Shown here in pieces: positions 36,890-44,959 of a stretch of DNA of 64,000 bases (positions are counted from its first letter, which is position 1; each line of letters begins with the position of its first letter). A model generated the notes under the pieces. It saw nothing but the letters and a program-made list of their open reading frames with translations, made no database searches and had not been told where the DNA came from. This DNA is from Erythrobacter sp. 3-20A1M (GTDB taxonomy: Bacteria; Pseudomonadota; Alphaproteobacteria; Sphingomonadales; Sphingomonadaceae): contig NZ_CP045200.1 in NCBI RefSeq assembly GCF_018636735.1, positions 434,001 through 498,000 on the forward strand, read 5' to 3'. The position numbers and the translations under genes were made by a program.

Positions 36890-38380
36890 ATGCAGACGGG
36901 AACACTCATTTCGCTCGCCGCCTATTTCATCCTGATGCTCGGCATCGGGCTTTATGCGTGGCGCAAATCGACCGACACCAGCGAAGGCTATCTCCTCGCC
37001 GGGCGCAACCTGCCCCCCTCGGTCGCTGCGCTGCCCGCCGGTGCCTCGGATATGTCCGGCTGGCTGCTCCTCGGGCTGCCCGGCGCGCTCTACGCCTCGG
37101 GCCTCGTGGAAGCGTGGATCGGCATCGGCCTGTTCCTGGGCGCCATCGCCAACTGGGTGATCGTCGCGCCGCGCCTGCGGCAACAGACGGAAGAGCTGGG
37201 CAACGCGCTGACGATTCCAGAATTCCTCGCCAATCGCTTCCCGGACAAGGCGGTGGCGCTGCGCGTAATCTCCGCCATCATCGTGGTGCTGTTCTTCACC
37301 GTCTATACCGCCGCCGGCCTCGTCGGCGGGGGGAAGCTGTTCGCGACCAGTTTCGCCGGGCTGCTGCCCGATGTCGCGATGAGCGATTACATGCTGGGCA
37401 TCTGGATCACCTGCGGCGTGGTGCTCGCCTACACCATGGTCGGCGGCTTCCTGGCGGTCAGCCTGACCGATTTCGTGCAGGGCGTCATCATGATGCTGGC
37501 ACTGGTCATCATGCCGCTGGTCATCATGTTCGGACCGGGCGGCAGCGCGGGCGAATCGCTCACCAATGTCCAGCCGGGCTTCCTCGACATCACCAACGGG
37601 TTGACCTTCGTCGGCTTCCTGTCGGCAGTAACGTGGGGCCTGGGCTATTTCGGCCAGCCGCACATCATCGTGCGCTTCATGGCGGTGCGCAGCGTGGAGG
37701 CGATGCCCACCGCCCGCAATATCGGCCTCGGCTGGATGGCGATCTGCCTGCTCGGCTCGCTCGGCATCGGCCTTGCCGGCCGCGCCTATCTGTCGCGCAA
37801 CGGCATTCCGATCGAGGATCCCGAAACGATCTTCATCGTCCTTGCCGACCTGCTGTTCCAGCCGCTGATCACCGGCTTCCTGCTGGCCGCGCTGCTGGCC
37901 GCGATCATGAGCACGATCAGCTCGCAGCTGCTGGTCAGCTCGAGCTCGCTGGTCGAGGATTTCTATCGCCTGTTCTTCCGCAAGGAAGCGAGCGAACGCG
38001 AGGCGGTGAATGTCGGGCGGCTGGCGGTGCTGCTGGTCGCGCTGGCCGCGATCGCCATCGCTGCGGACCCGGACAGCGAGGTGCTGGGCCTCGTCTCCAA
38101 CGCCTGGGCCGGCTTCGGCGCCGCCTTCGGCCCGCTGATCCTGTTCGCCCTGACGTGGAAGCGGATGACGGGCGCGGGCGCGGTGGCGGGCCTCGTCACC
38201 GGGGCGGCGGTGGTGGTCGGCTGGATTGCGCTTGGCTGGAACGACGCCTTTCTGGGCGGCCCGGGGGTTTACGAGATCATCCCGGGCTTCGTCGCCGCCT
38301 GCCTCGCCATCTGGCTGGTGTCGGGCGCCACCCGCCGAGGGGAAGCGACCCGCGCCGCCTCGCAGAGCGTGCCGACCTGA
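36890..38380 (+). CDS. putP: Sodium/proline symporter
   Basis: PutP imports proline with sodium in the inner membrane. The 496-residue, roughly 13-helix protein starts MQTGTLISLAAYFILMLGIG. It has the SSS-family markers GRNLPPSVAALPAGASDMSG, WLLLGLPGALYASG, the sodium-site region GWMAICLLGSLGIGLAGRAY and AAIMSTISSQLLVSSSSLVE. The ATG at 36890 is chosen because homologues start here; a longer frame upstream lacks support. No putA is nearby. Confidence 0.94.
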   Translation: MQTGTLISLAAYFILMLGIGLYAWRKSTDTSEGYLLAGRNLPPSVAALPAGASDMSGWLLLGLPGALYASGLVEAWIGIGLFLGAIANWVIVAPRLRQQTEELGNALTIPEFLANRFPDKAVALRVISAIIVVLFFTVYTAAGLVGGGKLFATSFAGLLPDVAMSDYMLGIWITCGVVLAYTMVGGFLAVSLTDFVQGVIMMLALVIMPLVIMFGPGGSAGESLTNVQPGFLDITNGLTFVGFLSAVTWGLGYFGQPHIIVRFMAVRSVEAMPTARNIGLGWMAICLLGSLGIGLAGRAYLSRNGIPIEDPETIFIVLADLLFQPLITGFLLAALLAAIMSTISSQLLVSSSSLVEDFYRLFFRKEASEREAVNVGRLAVLLVALAAIAIAADPDSEVLGLVSNAWAGFGAAFGPLILFALTWKRMTGAGAVAGLVTGAAVVVGWIALGWNDAFLGGPGVYEIIPGFVAACLAIWLVSGATRRGEATRAASQSVPT

Positions 38381-38427
38381 CCGACCTTATTCGGATCGCG
38401 TTAACCGCGAGGCGCGAGAATGGCCGA

Positions 38428-39111
38428 ATGGCTCGAGGTCTCGCCTCTCTCGCGGTTCTGACTGCTGCCGTGTCCCTGTCGGCGTGCTCGCTGCTTCCCG
38501 GCGACAAAGGCGGCGGCCGTGATACGGCACGCCCCGCACCGGCGGTGGCGCAACCCGTCTCGCGCAGCCCTGCCAACAAGCTCTGTCTGGCGCGCCTGGC
38601 GGATCAGGGGGCGACTTTCTCCGCCCTCCCCGATCGCTATTTCGGGGACGGCTGCCATACGCTGGGCACCGTGCAACTCTCTGGCCTCGCGGCGGATGTG
38701 GGAACGGTGGAGCTGGGCAATATCGGGCCGGTCACGTGCCCGCTCGCCAGTACGCTGGAGGGTTGGGCGCGCTATGGCGTCGATCGCGCCGCGCGCCGCT
38801 ATCTGGGGGCGCCCCTCGCGCGGATCGAGACGTTCGGCAGCTATTCGTGCCGCAACGTCGCGGGCAGCTCGCGCCGCTCGGCCCATTCGCGCGCCGAGGC
38901 GGTCGATATCGCCGCCTTCGTGCTGTCGGACGGGCGCCGCGTCAGCGTATCCGGCGACTGGAACAGCGGGGACGGGGCGAAGCGAGACTTCCTGCGCATC
39001 GTTCACGCGAGCGCCTGCAAACGGTTCGGGACGGTTCTCGGCCCGGATTACAATGCCGCGCATCACGATCACTTCCACCTGGAAAGCGGGGACGGAAGCT
39101 TCTGCCGTTAG
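38428..39111 (+). CDS. Extensin-family lipoprotein
   Basis: The 227-residue product has a lipoprotein signal (LAVLTAAVSLSACSLLPG) and an extensin-like C-terminal domain (PF06904 type). Recognisable parts are ALPDRYFGDGCHTLGTVQL, FGSYSCRNVAG, the metal-site pattern SAHSRAEAVDIAAF and NAAHHDHFHLE with its His residues. The SxHxxAxAxDI/HxDHFH layout resembles M15-like peptidoglycan peptidases, so a cell-wall role is plausible. It starts 47 bases after putP on the same strand. Confidence 0.85.
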   Translation: MARGLASLAVLTAAVSLSACSLLPGDKGGGRDTARPAPAVAQPVSRSPANKLCLARLADQGATFSALPDRYFGDGCHTLGTVQLSGLAADVGTVELGNIGPVTCPLASTLEGWARYGVDRAARRYLGAPLARIETFGSYSCRNVAGSSRRSAHSRAEAVDIAAFVLSDGRRVSVSGDWNSGDGAKRDFLRIVHASACKRFGTVLGPDYNAAHHDHFHLESGDGSFCR

Positions 39112-39132
39112 CGTTGCGAGCGGACAGCGGCT

Positions 39133-39750
39133 CTATCCCGCGATCGGCGGCTCCAGCCGCGCCTCGATCCGCAGCCGCACCGCGTCCGCGGGATGGCGCG
39201 CCCCCAGCTTGCCCATCATGTTCGCCCGGTGGATTTCGACGGTGCGCGGGCTGATCGCCAGCGCGCGCGCGATCGCTTTGTTGCTCGCGCCTTCGGTCAG
39301 CTGGTCCAGCACCTCCCGTTCACGGGTCGTCAGGTCCGCGATCCTCGCGCGCGCTTCGATCATCCGTCGGCGCAATTGGGCCGCGCGCCGCGCCTCCTCC
39401 CCCACCCGGCGCAAGGTGGCGGCGAAGCGTTGCCGATCGAGCGGCAGGGAGAGGTAGTCGAGTGCACCCGCCTTCACCGCGGCGACGATACGCGCGGCGG
39501 AAGGCGCGTCCCCCATGGCTATCACCGACAGCCAGACACCGCTTCTTTCGAGAACGTCCAGCGCTTCGGATATTCCGCCTCTGCTCGGATCGTCCCGTGC
39601 GATTACGATACCGTCCTCGGGCGCATGCTGGGCGAGCTCTTCGATCGAGCCGTAAACCTCGGCATGATAGCCCAGCGCGAACGCCGCCCGCGCAAGTTCC
39701 GCCCGTGTCCGGCTATCCGCGTCGACGCAATGCAGGACCGTGGCTTCCAT
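39133..39750 (-). CDS. FixJ-like response regulator with degenerate receiver
   Basis: The 205-residue product has a receiver-like N-terminal half (MEATVLHCVDADSRTRAEL) and a LuxR-type helix-turn-helix at about residues 140-195 (LTTREREVLDQLTEGASNKA, IARALAISPRTVEIHRANMM). The phospho-acceptor region reads GIVIARDDPSRGG, where the Asp is not in its usual place, and the Thr/Lys switch region is ALDYLSLPLDRQ, lacking the usual Lys-Pro. It may therefore not be phosphorylated. ATG 39750 gives the expected N-terminus. No sensor kinase is adjacent. Confidence 0.8.
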   Translation of the reverse strand: MEATVLHCVDADSRTRAELARAAFALGYHAEVYGSIEELAQHAPEDGIVIARDDPSRGGISEALDVLERSGVWLSVIAMGDAPSAARIVAAVKAGALDYLSLPLDRQRFAATLRRVGEEARRAAQLRRRMIEARARIADLTTREREVLDQLTEGASNKAIARALAISPRTVEIHRANMMGKLGARHPADAVRLRIEARLEPPIAG

Positions 39751-39939
39751 GCAAGCAACGATGCGGTTGGCTAGTGAACGACACAATCAGGGGTAATGCG
39801 GATATGGACCAAGTAGCGTGACCAAGGACGCACCGTAGCCGCCCCGTACCCGTAATATTTGGTCAATTATGGATGTAGTCGGCACCCGCGTTTGTACGGT
39901 GCACCGCGCTGATCAAAGGTTTACTATTAGGTAAAAGCC

Positions 39940-40680
39940 CTAGGTCTGAAAAGTGTAGTCGGGCAGCGAGTAGAAGGCGTGGCGCAGCGCGTCGCTCCAG
40001 CTGGACGAGATCTCCTGGAAGTAGGGATCGTCGCCCTCGATCCGCCGCGCATGGGCGGGCGCGAAGCCGTCCTTCTCGATCACCATCATGTCCAGGGGCA
40101 GGCCGACCGACAGGTTCGCCTTGAGCGTCGAATCGAAGCTCACCATCAACAGCTTCACCGCATCTTCGAAACTCATCTGCGGATCGTAACCACGGATCAG
40201 GATCGGGCGACCGTACTTGGTCTCGCCGATCTGGAAGAAAGGCGTGTCGAAGCTGGCCTCAATGAAATTGCCTTCCGGATAGATCAGGAACAGGCGCGGC
40301 TCCATGCCCGTGATCTGCCCGGCGAGGATGATGGAGGCGGTGAAACGCCCCTTCCCCCGGTCGCCATTGGCCTTCTGGCGTTCCTCGATGATCTCGTGGA
40401 GCAGTCGCCCCACCTCGGTGGCAACATTGAACATCGTCGCGCTTTCCAGGACCGAATTCGCCCGGTTCTCGGGCAGCTTGGTCCGCTCCTCCAACTGGCT
40501 GACGACCGCCTGGGTCGTTGCCAGATTGCCCGCCGTCATCAGGGTGATGATGCGTTCGCCGGGCACGCGCCAGTGGTGCATCTTGCGGAACGTCGAAATG
40601 TTGTCGACGCCCGAATTGGTTCGGGTGTCGCTCATTAGAACGAGGCCTTTCTCCAGCACCATGCCAACGCAATAAGTCAT
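39940..40680 (-). CDS. anbu: Anbu, proteasome/HslV-related peptidase
   Basis: Anbu is the bacterial Ntn-hydrolase related to proteasome beta subunits. The 246-residue product starts MTYCVGMVLEKGLVLMSD; removal of Met would expose Thr1. Asp17 (in SDTRTN) and Lys32 (in STFRKM) complete the proteasome-type catalytic set. Further family blocks are TAGNLATTQAVVSQL, RFTASIILAGQI and SSSWSDALRHAFYSLP. The Shine-Dalgarno AGGGAG precedes the ATG at 40680. It is the last of four genes with the ATP-grasp, alpha-E and transglutaminase genes upstream, the known Anbu operon. Its natural substrate is not established. Confidence 0.94.
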   Translation of the reverse strand: MTYCVGMVLEKGLVLMSDTRTNSGVDNISTFRKMHHWRVPGERIITLMTAGNLATTQAVVSQLEERTKLPENRANSVLESATMFNVATEVGRLLHEIIEERQKANGDRGKGRFTASIILAGQITGMEPRLFLIYPEGNFIEASFDTPFFQIGETKYGRPILIRGYDPQMSFEDAVKLLMVSFDSTLKANLSVGLPLDMMVIEKDGFAPAHARRIEGDDPYFQEISSSWSDALRHAFYSLPDYTFQT

Positions 40681-40773
40681 CTTCGTCTCCCTGGCGGACG
40701 CGAACGGGGCCTCGCCGATCCGCCACCTCGCTGGCATTGCGCGCCGGGGCGATCAACCCCAACGGCAAGGTAT

Positions 40774-41589
40774 CTACTGCTGGTCGACCTGCTGCTGCTC
40801 GACTGCGACGTCGACACGAAGGTCCTCCGTCGTCGTCCCGAAACTGATGCCCGTGATCGGTGCGGCGTCGCGATAGTCGCGGCCGGTCGCGACACGAATA
40901 TAGCGCTGGTCGGGACTGATGCCGTTGGAGATGTCGAAACCGACCCAGCCCAGACCTTCCACATGCGTTTCGGCCCACGCATGCGTGGCCTCCTGATCGA
41001 TGCGGTCGTTCATCATCAGATATCCGCTGACGTAGCGTGCTGGAATGCCATGCTGCCGTGCCACACCGATAAAGATGTGCGCATGGTCCTGACACACCCC
41101 GCGGCCCTGCTCGGCAGCCTGTTCGGCAGTCGTGGTGACACCCGTCTCCCCGGTGCGATACTCGACCTCGTCACGGATTGTCTGTGACAAGGCGTGAAGA
41201 TAATCTAGCGGGCCGAGACTGTTATCGAGCTTTTTCATCAGGCTGCGCACACTCGGCCCCGGTCGCGTCAATTTGGTCTGCGACAGGAAACTCCACAGGG
41301 GCAGATGCCCCGCATGGCTGCCGATCACTCCCGCATGATCGTGAGTATCGACCGTTCCGGAGCAAGTGATGACGACCTCTTGCGCACCCGGTTCGACAGC
41401 GACCAGCGTCGTGGTGTTGTGATGCTGGTCGTCATATTCCAGCTCCTCCTCGGCGCCGTCGTAATGCATCGACCATTCGACGATTTCCTGACCCTGCGTG
41501 CTCTTGGGGGTAAGCCGCAGGCGTTGCAGCGCGTGCACGACGGGCTCGGAAAAACGATAACGGGAGGTGTGGCGGACGGAGAGGCGCAT
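40774..41589 (-). CDS. Transglutaminase-like cysteine peptidase
   Basis: The 271-residue product has an N-terminal bacterial transglutaminase-like beta domain (MRLSVRHTSRYRFSEPVVHA). A catalytic core follows with Cys in GVCQDHAHIFIG, His in THAWAETHV and Asp in VGFDISNG. Such proteins form or cleave amide links. It sits 93 bases upstream of anbu and touches the alpha-E gene stop (ATG overlap at 41589). In the Anbu operon it is thought to act on the same unknown peptide substrate. Confidence 0.92.
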   Translation of the reverse strand: MRLSVRHTSRYRFSEPVVHALQRLRLTPKSTQGQEIVEWSMHYDGAEEELEYDDQHHNTTTLVAVEPGAQEVVITCSGTVDTHDHAGVIGSHAGHLPLWSFLSQTKLTRPGPSVRSLMKKLDNSLGPLDYLHALSQTIRDEVEYRTGETGVTTTAEQAAEQGRGVCQDHAHIFIGVARQHGIPARYVSGYLMMNDRIDQEATHAWAETHVEGLGWVGFDISNGISPDQRYIRVATGRDYRDAAPITGISFGTTTEDLRVDVAVEQQQVDQQ

Positions 41590-42551
41590 CAGAGGTGAAA
41601 CCTGTAATCTTCGCCGATCGCCTGAGCGATGGCGGCGTTGGACTGCATGAACTCGGTCAGGAATTCATGCAGCCCCCGGTCGAAGATATCCTCGACCGAG
41701 AGGTTGGCGAGCCGCGTATCGGCCTCGCGCATCAGCGCGTTGCTCTGGCCTTCCACGCCGTGCAGCCGGGCCAACGCGGCCAGTTCCTCGCGCAACTGGC
41801 TGTGACAGAAGGCGAGACTCCGGGGGAAGCGGTCGTCGAGCGCGAGGAATTGGACGATACCGCGCGCGTCGATGTTGGCGGCGTTCAGCCAGCGATAGGC
41901 GCGGTCGCCCGATACGGAACGCAGGACCGTGTCCCACTGCCCGGTATCGAGGCTCGACCCGACATAGGACAGCGAGGGCAACAGCAGATAATATTTGATG
42001 TCGAGGATGCGGGCGGTGCTGTCGCCGCGCTCCACAAACGTCCCGGCACGCGCGAAATGATAGCCCTCGTCCCGCAACATCGAGCCGGCCAGCGCCCCGT
42101 GCGCCAGCGTGCCGCCGTGGCGAATGGCGGTGATGACATTGCCGACCGAGCCCTGCCCCACAGGACGTGCCAGCATGTCGTTCATCTGCATCCAGATTTC
42201 GTTGACCGCTTCCCACAGCTCGCCGCTGATCGCATTGCGCGCGGCTCGGGCATTGGTGCGTACGCCATCGACCATGTCCATGACACTGCTCGGATTGGCC
42301 TTGTCACGCAGGATGAAATTCCACGCCTGCACGCCGGTATAGGTCGCGTGATGCGCCTCGTAGGCCTCGCGCCGCCCGGCGGTCTGGATGACGGAGCGCC
42401 ATTCCTCCTCCGCGGTCACCATGTCGCGGGTCAGCGCCATGCGCAGCCCGGCATCGAGCAGGCGCGCGGTGTTCTCCGCCCGCTCGAGATAGCGGAACAT
42501 CCAGAACAGGCCATTGGCGGTGCGGCCCAGCATGCGTGTCGTCCCCCCCAT
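41589..42551 (-). CDS. Alpha-E domain protein
   Basis: The 320-residue, all-helical product is of the alpha-E type (PF04168): MLGRTANGLFWMFRYLERAEN, HATYTGVQAWNFILRDKANPSS, SVMDMVDGVRTNARAARNAIS, REELAALARLHG. Alpha-E proteins accompany circularly permuted ATP-grasp enzymes, and the pair is thought to make peptide-like bonds. It overlaps neighbours by one base on both sides (42551 and 41589), which shows tight operon packing. Confidence 0.92.
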   Translation of the reverse strand: MGGTTRMLGRTANGLFWMFRYLERAENTARLLDAGLRMALTRDMVTAEEEWRSVIQTAGRREAYEAHHATYTGVQAWNFILRDKANPSSVMDMVDGVRTNARAARNAISGELWEAVNEIWMQMNDMLARPVGQGSVGNVITAIRHGGTLAHGALAGSMLRDEGYHFARAGTFVERGDSTARILDIKYYLLLPSLSYVGSSLDTGQWDTVLRSVSGDRAYRWLNAANIDARGIVQFLALDDRFPRSLAFCHSQLREELAALARLHGVEGQSNALMREADTRLANLSVEDIFDRGLHEFLTEFMQSNAAIAQAIGEDYRFHL

Positions 42552-43978
42552 CAGTCCTTGAGCACCCAGGTATCCTTGGTCCCGCCACCCTGGCTGGAAT
42601 TAACCACCAGCGAGCCCTTCTTCAGCGCCACCCGGGTCAGCCCACCCGGGGTGATGTCCACACCGTTGGGAGACATGAGCACGAAGGGACGCAAGTCGAC
42701 ATGCCGCGGGGCAAGCCCCTTGCGGGTGAAGATCGGGCAGGTCGACAGCGACAGGGTCGGTTGCGCGATGTAATTGTCCGGGCGCGCTTCGATCTTCTGC
42801 CGGAATTCCGCGATCTGCTTGCGCGTCGAGGCAGGGCCGACCAGCATGCCGTAGCCCCCCGAACCGTGAACCTCCTTCACCACCAGTTCCGCCAGGTTGT
42901 CGAGAACGTATTTGAGGCTGTCGGGGTCGGCGCAGCGCCATGTCTCGACATTGGGCAATAGCGGCTTCTCGCCGGTGTAGAACTCGACGATGTCGGGCAT
43001 GAACGAATAGATCGCCTTGTCGTCGGCGACCCCGGTGCCCGGCGCATTGGCAATGGTAATGTTGCCCGCGCGATAGACGTCCATGATGCCCGGCACGCCC
43101 AGCACGCTGTCGGGATTGAAGGTCAGCGGATCGAGGAATTCGTCGTCGACCCGGCGATAGAGGACATCGACCGTCTGATAGCCCTGGGTCGTGCGCATCT
43201 GGACATGCCCATCAATGACGCGCAGGTCGGACCCCTCGACCAGTTCCGCGCCCATCTGATCGGCGAGGAAGGCGTGCTCGAAATAGGCGCTGTTGTAGAT
43301 GCCGGGCGTGAGCACCGCCACTGTCGGCTTCCCCACCGTGGAAGCGGGGGCACAGGCGGCGAGACTGCGCGCGAGGCGGCGGGGATAGTTCGACACCGCT
43401 TCGACGCCGATCCGGGTGAACAGATCGGGGAACATCGCCATCATGGTCTCGCGATTTTCCAGCATGTAGGAGACGCCGCTAGGCGTGCGCGCGTTGTCCT
43501 CCAGCACGAAGAACTCGTCCGGCCCCGTTCGAACCAGGTCGATCCCGACAATGTGAGTATAGACCCCGCCCGGCGGGGTGAAGCCCACCATATTAGGCAA
43601 CCACGCCTCATTCTGGCGGAAGAGCCGTTCCGGTATGCGCCCGGCGCGGATGATTTCCTGCCGGTGATAGAGATCATGCATGAACGCATTAAGCGCGCTC
43701 ACCCGCTGCTCGATCCCGCGGGTCAGCTTGCGCCACTCGGCTGCGCTGATGATGCGCGGCACCATGTCGAACGGGATCAGGCGCTCTTCCGCCTCATCCT
43801 CGCCATAGACGTTGAACGTTATGCCGGTGCGGCGGAACTGTCCTTCCGCCTCGAAATGCTTGCGGCGAAGCAGGGCCATATCCTGCTCTTCGAACCATTC
43901 GGAATATTCCGAATAGGCTTCGCGCACCCCGCCATCTGCAATCTGCATTTCATCGAATTGGGCGTCGCCCTCGGACAT
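42551..43978 (-). CDS. Circularly permuted ATP-grasp protein
   Basis: The 475-residue protein matches the circularly permuted ATP-grasp type 2 family. Visible parts are FDMVPRIISAAEWRKLTRGI, FFVLEDNARTPSGVSYMLEN (Mg/ATP Asp-Asn region), ANAPGTGVADDKAIYSFMPD and KEVHGSGGYGMLVGPAS (Gly-rich nucleotide loop). These enzymes are ATP-dependent carboxylate-amine ligases; the substrate here is unknown. It is first in the Anbu operon, followed by alpha-E with one-base overlap. It starts 57 bases from the next upstream gene. Confidence 0.93.
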   Translation of the reverse strand: MSEGDAQFDEMQIADGGVREAYSEYSEWFEEQDMALLRRKHFEAEGQFRRTGITFNVYGEDEAEERLIPFDMVPRIISAAEWRKLTRGIEQRVSALNAFMHDLYHRQEIIRAGRIPERLFRQNEAWLPNMVGFTPPGGVYTHIVGIDLVRTGPDEFFVLEDNARTPSGVSYMLENRETMMAMFPDLFTRIGVEAVSNYPRRLARSLAACAPASTVGKPTVAVLTPGIYNSAYFEHAFLADQMGAELVEGSDLRVIDGHVQMRTTQGYQTVDVLYRRVDDEFLDPLTFNPDSVLGVPGIMDVYRAGNITIANAPGTGVADDKAIYSFMPDIVEFYTGEKPLLPNVETWRCADPDSLKYVLDNLAELVVKEVHGSGGYGMLVGPASTRKQIAEFRQKIEARPDNYIAQPTLSLSTCPIFTRKGLAPRHVDLRPFVLMSPNGVDITPGGLTRVALKKGSLVVNSSQGGGTKDTWVLKD

Positions 43979-44035
43979 GAATCCCCCTCGTTAGACCCTC
44001 AAGGCCCGCCACCTCCTCTCACATGCTAGAAAGGT

Positions 44036-44812
44036 TCAGGAGCGATCGAGTTCCCGGGCCACCGCGCGAATGGCGGTACGCGAGAATGCGAAATCCATAT
44101 GCGAGCAGCGCAAGGCGACCGCTCGGTCGCGTTCGCCGGGCCGCCCCGCGGCGCAGCGCGGGTCGATCACCCCGTCGCGCGGGCTCCACAAAGCGATTGT
44201 GGGGACCGGGGGCTTCTCGGCCAGTCGCGCCTCTACCGGGACCTGATCGACGCGGTGCCCGGCGACCAGCTGATAGACCCGCCAGGCGTTGTTCGCGCGC
44301 AGATCGCCAGAGAACGGACTGCCCATGGTGATGACCCCCGCTACGAGGTCTGGCTGCAACTTGGCGATCTCGCGCGCGTACAGCCCGCCCAGGCTCCAGC
44401 CAACGAGCCACACCTTGCGGCCGTAGCGACGATGGAGATCGACCAGGCGCTGTTCGGCCAGGCGCAGGCGGTCTTCCGAAACGCCGGTATTCATGCCCTG
44501 CCCCCAGCGCTTCACCTTGTGCCCCGCCTGCTCCAGTTTATGCGCCATGCGCCGCATGCGGACCGGGTGCGAGAGGAAGCCGGGCACCAGCATCACCGTC
44601 TGCGGTTCGTGCGTTTTCGGCAGGACGTAGGGATCGGCCAAATCGCGCACGCGCTGCAACACGGGTTCGGCGACATAAGACAGCTCCGCCACCAGCAACC
44701 GTAGCGAGGGGCGGCGCGCCTTGCGCGCCTCCTTCTCCAGCGCCAGCGACACGCGTCGGCGCACCGTCTGCGCGGACGCGGTCCAGCCGATCGGAGGAGC
44801 GAGCGATGCCAT
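44036..44812 (-). CDS. Alpha/beta hydrolase (lipase-like)
   Basis: From MASLAPPIG the product is 258 residues. It shows VMLVPGFLSHPVRMRRMAHK (oxyanion region), nucleophile WLVGWSLGGLYA, the acid in ALWSPRDGVIDP and the His in CSHMDFAF. It resembles PGAP1-like or triacylglycerol-lipase-type hydrolases. It lies 57 bases downstream of nothing on the same strand except its own promoter region and upstream of the Anbu operon, so it could be co-transcribed with it. The substrate is not known. Confidence 0.82.
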   Translation of the reverse strand: MASLAPPIGWTASAQTVRRRVSLALEKEARKARRPSLRLLVAELSYVAEPVLQRVRDLADPYVLPKTHEPQTVMLVPGFLSHPVRMRRMAHKLEQAGHKVKRWGQGMNTGVSEDRLRLAEQRLVDLHRRYGRKVWLVGWSLGGLYAREIAKLQPDLVAGVITMGSPFSGDLRANNAWRVYQLVAGHRVDQVPVEARLAEKPPVPTIALWSPRDGVIDPRCAAGRPGERDRAVALRCSHMDFAFSRTAIRAVARELDRS

Positions 44813-44959
44813 GAAACCGTAACATAAGGGAATGCTCCGCGGTTCCAAGTATCGCGTGGACCATGTCAGATCGCTGTCGCGAAGGTCGGGTGCCGCGTGT
44901 GTGCACCAGTGCGCCACCTGTCATTGCGGCGCCAGCTGCGATGCCCCATATCGCGGGAC

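Noticed and set aside
36883-38427. A plus-strand frame across putP fused to the extensin gene
   Set aside because: The part overlapping putP is out of frame with it and unlike any family; the real extensin-family start is at 38428.
44813-44959. Possible SOS box in front of uvrB
   Set aside because: I looked for GTTC-N7-GTTC and GAAC-N7-GTTC in the divergent gap and found no convincing copy.
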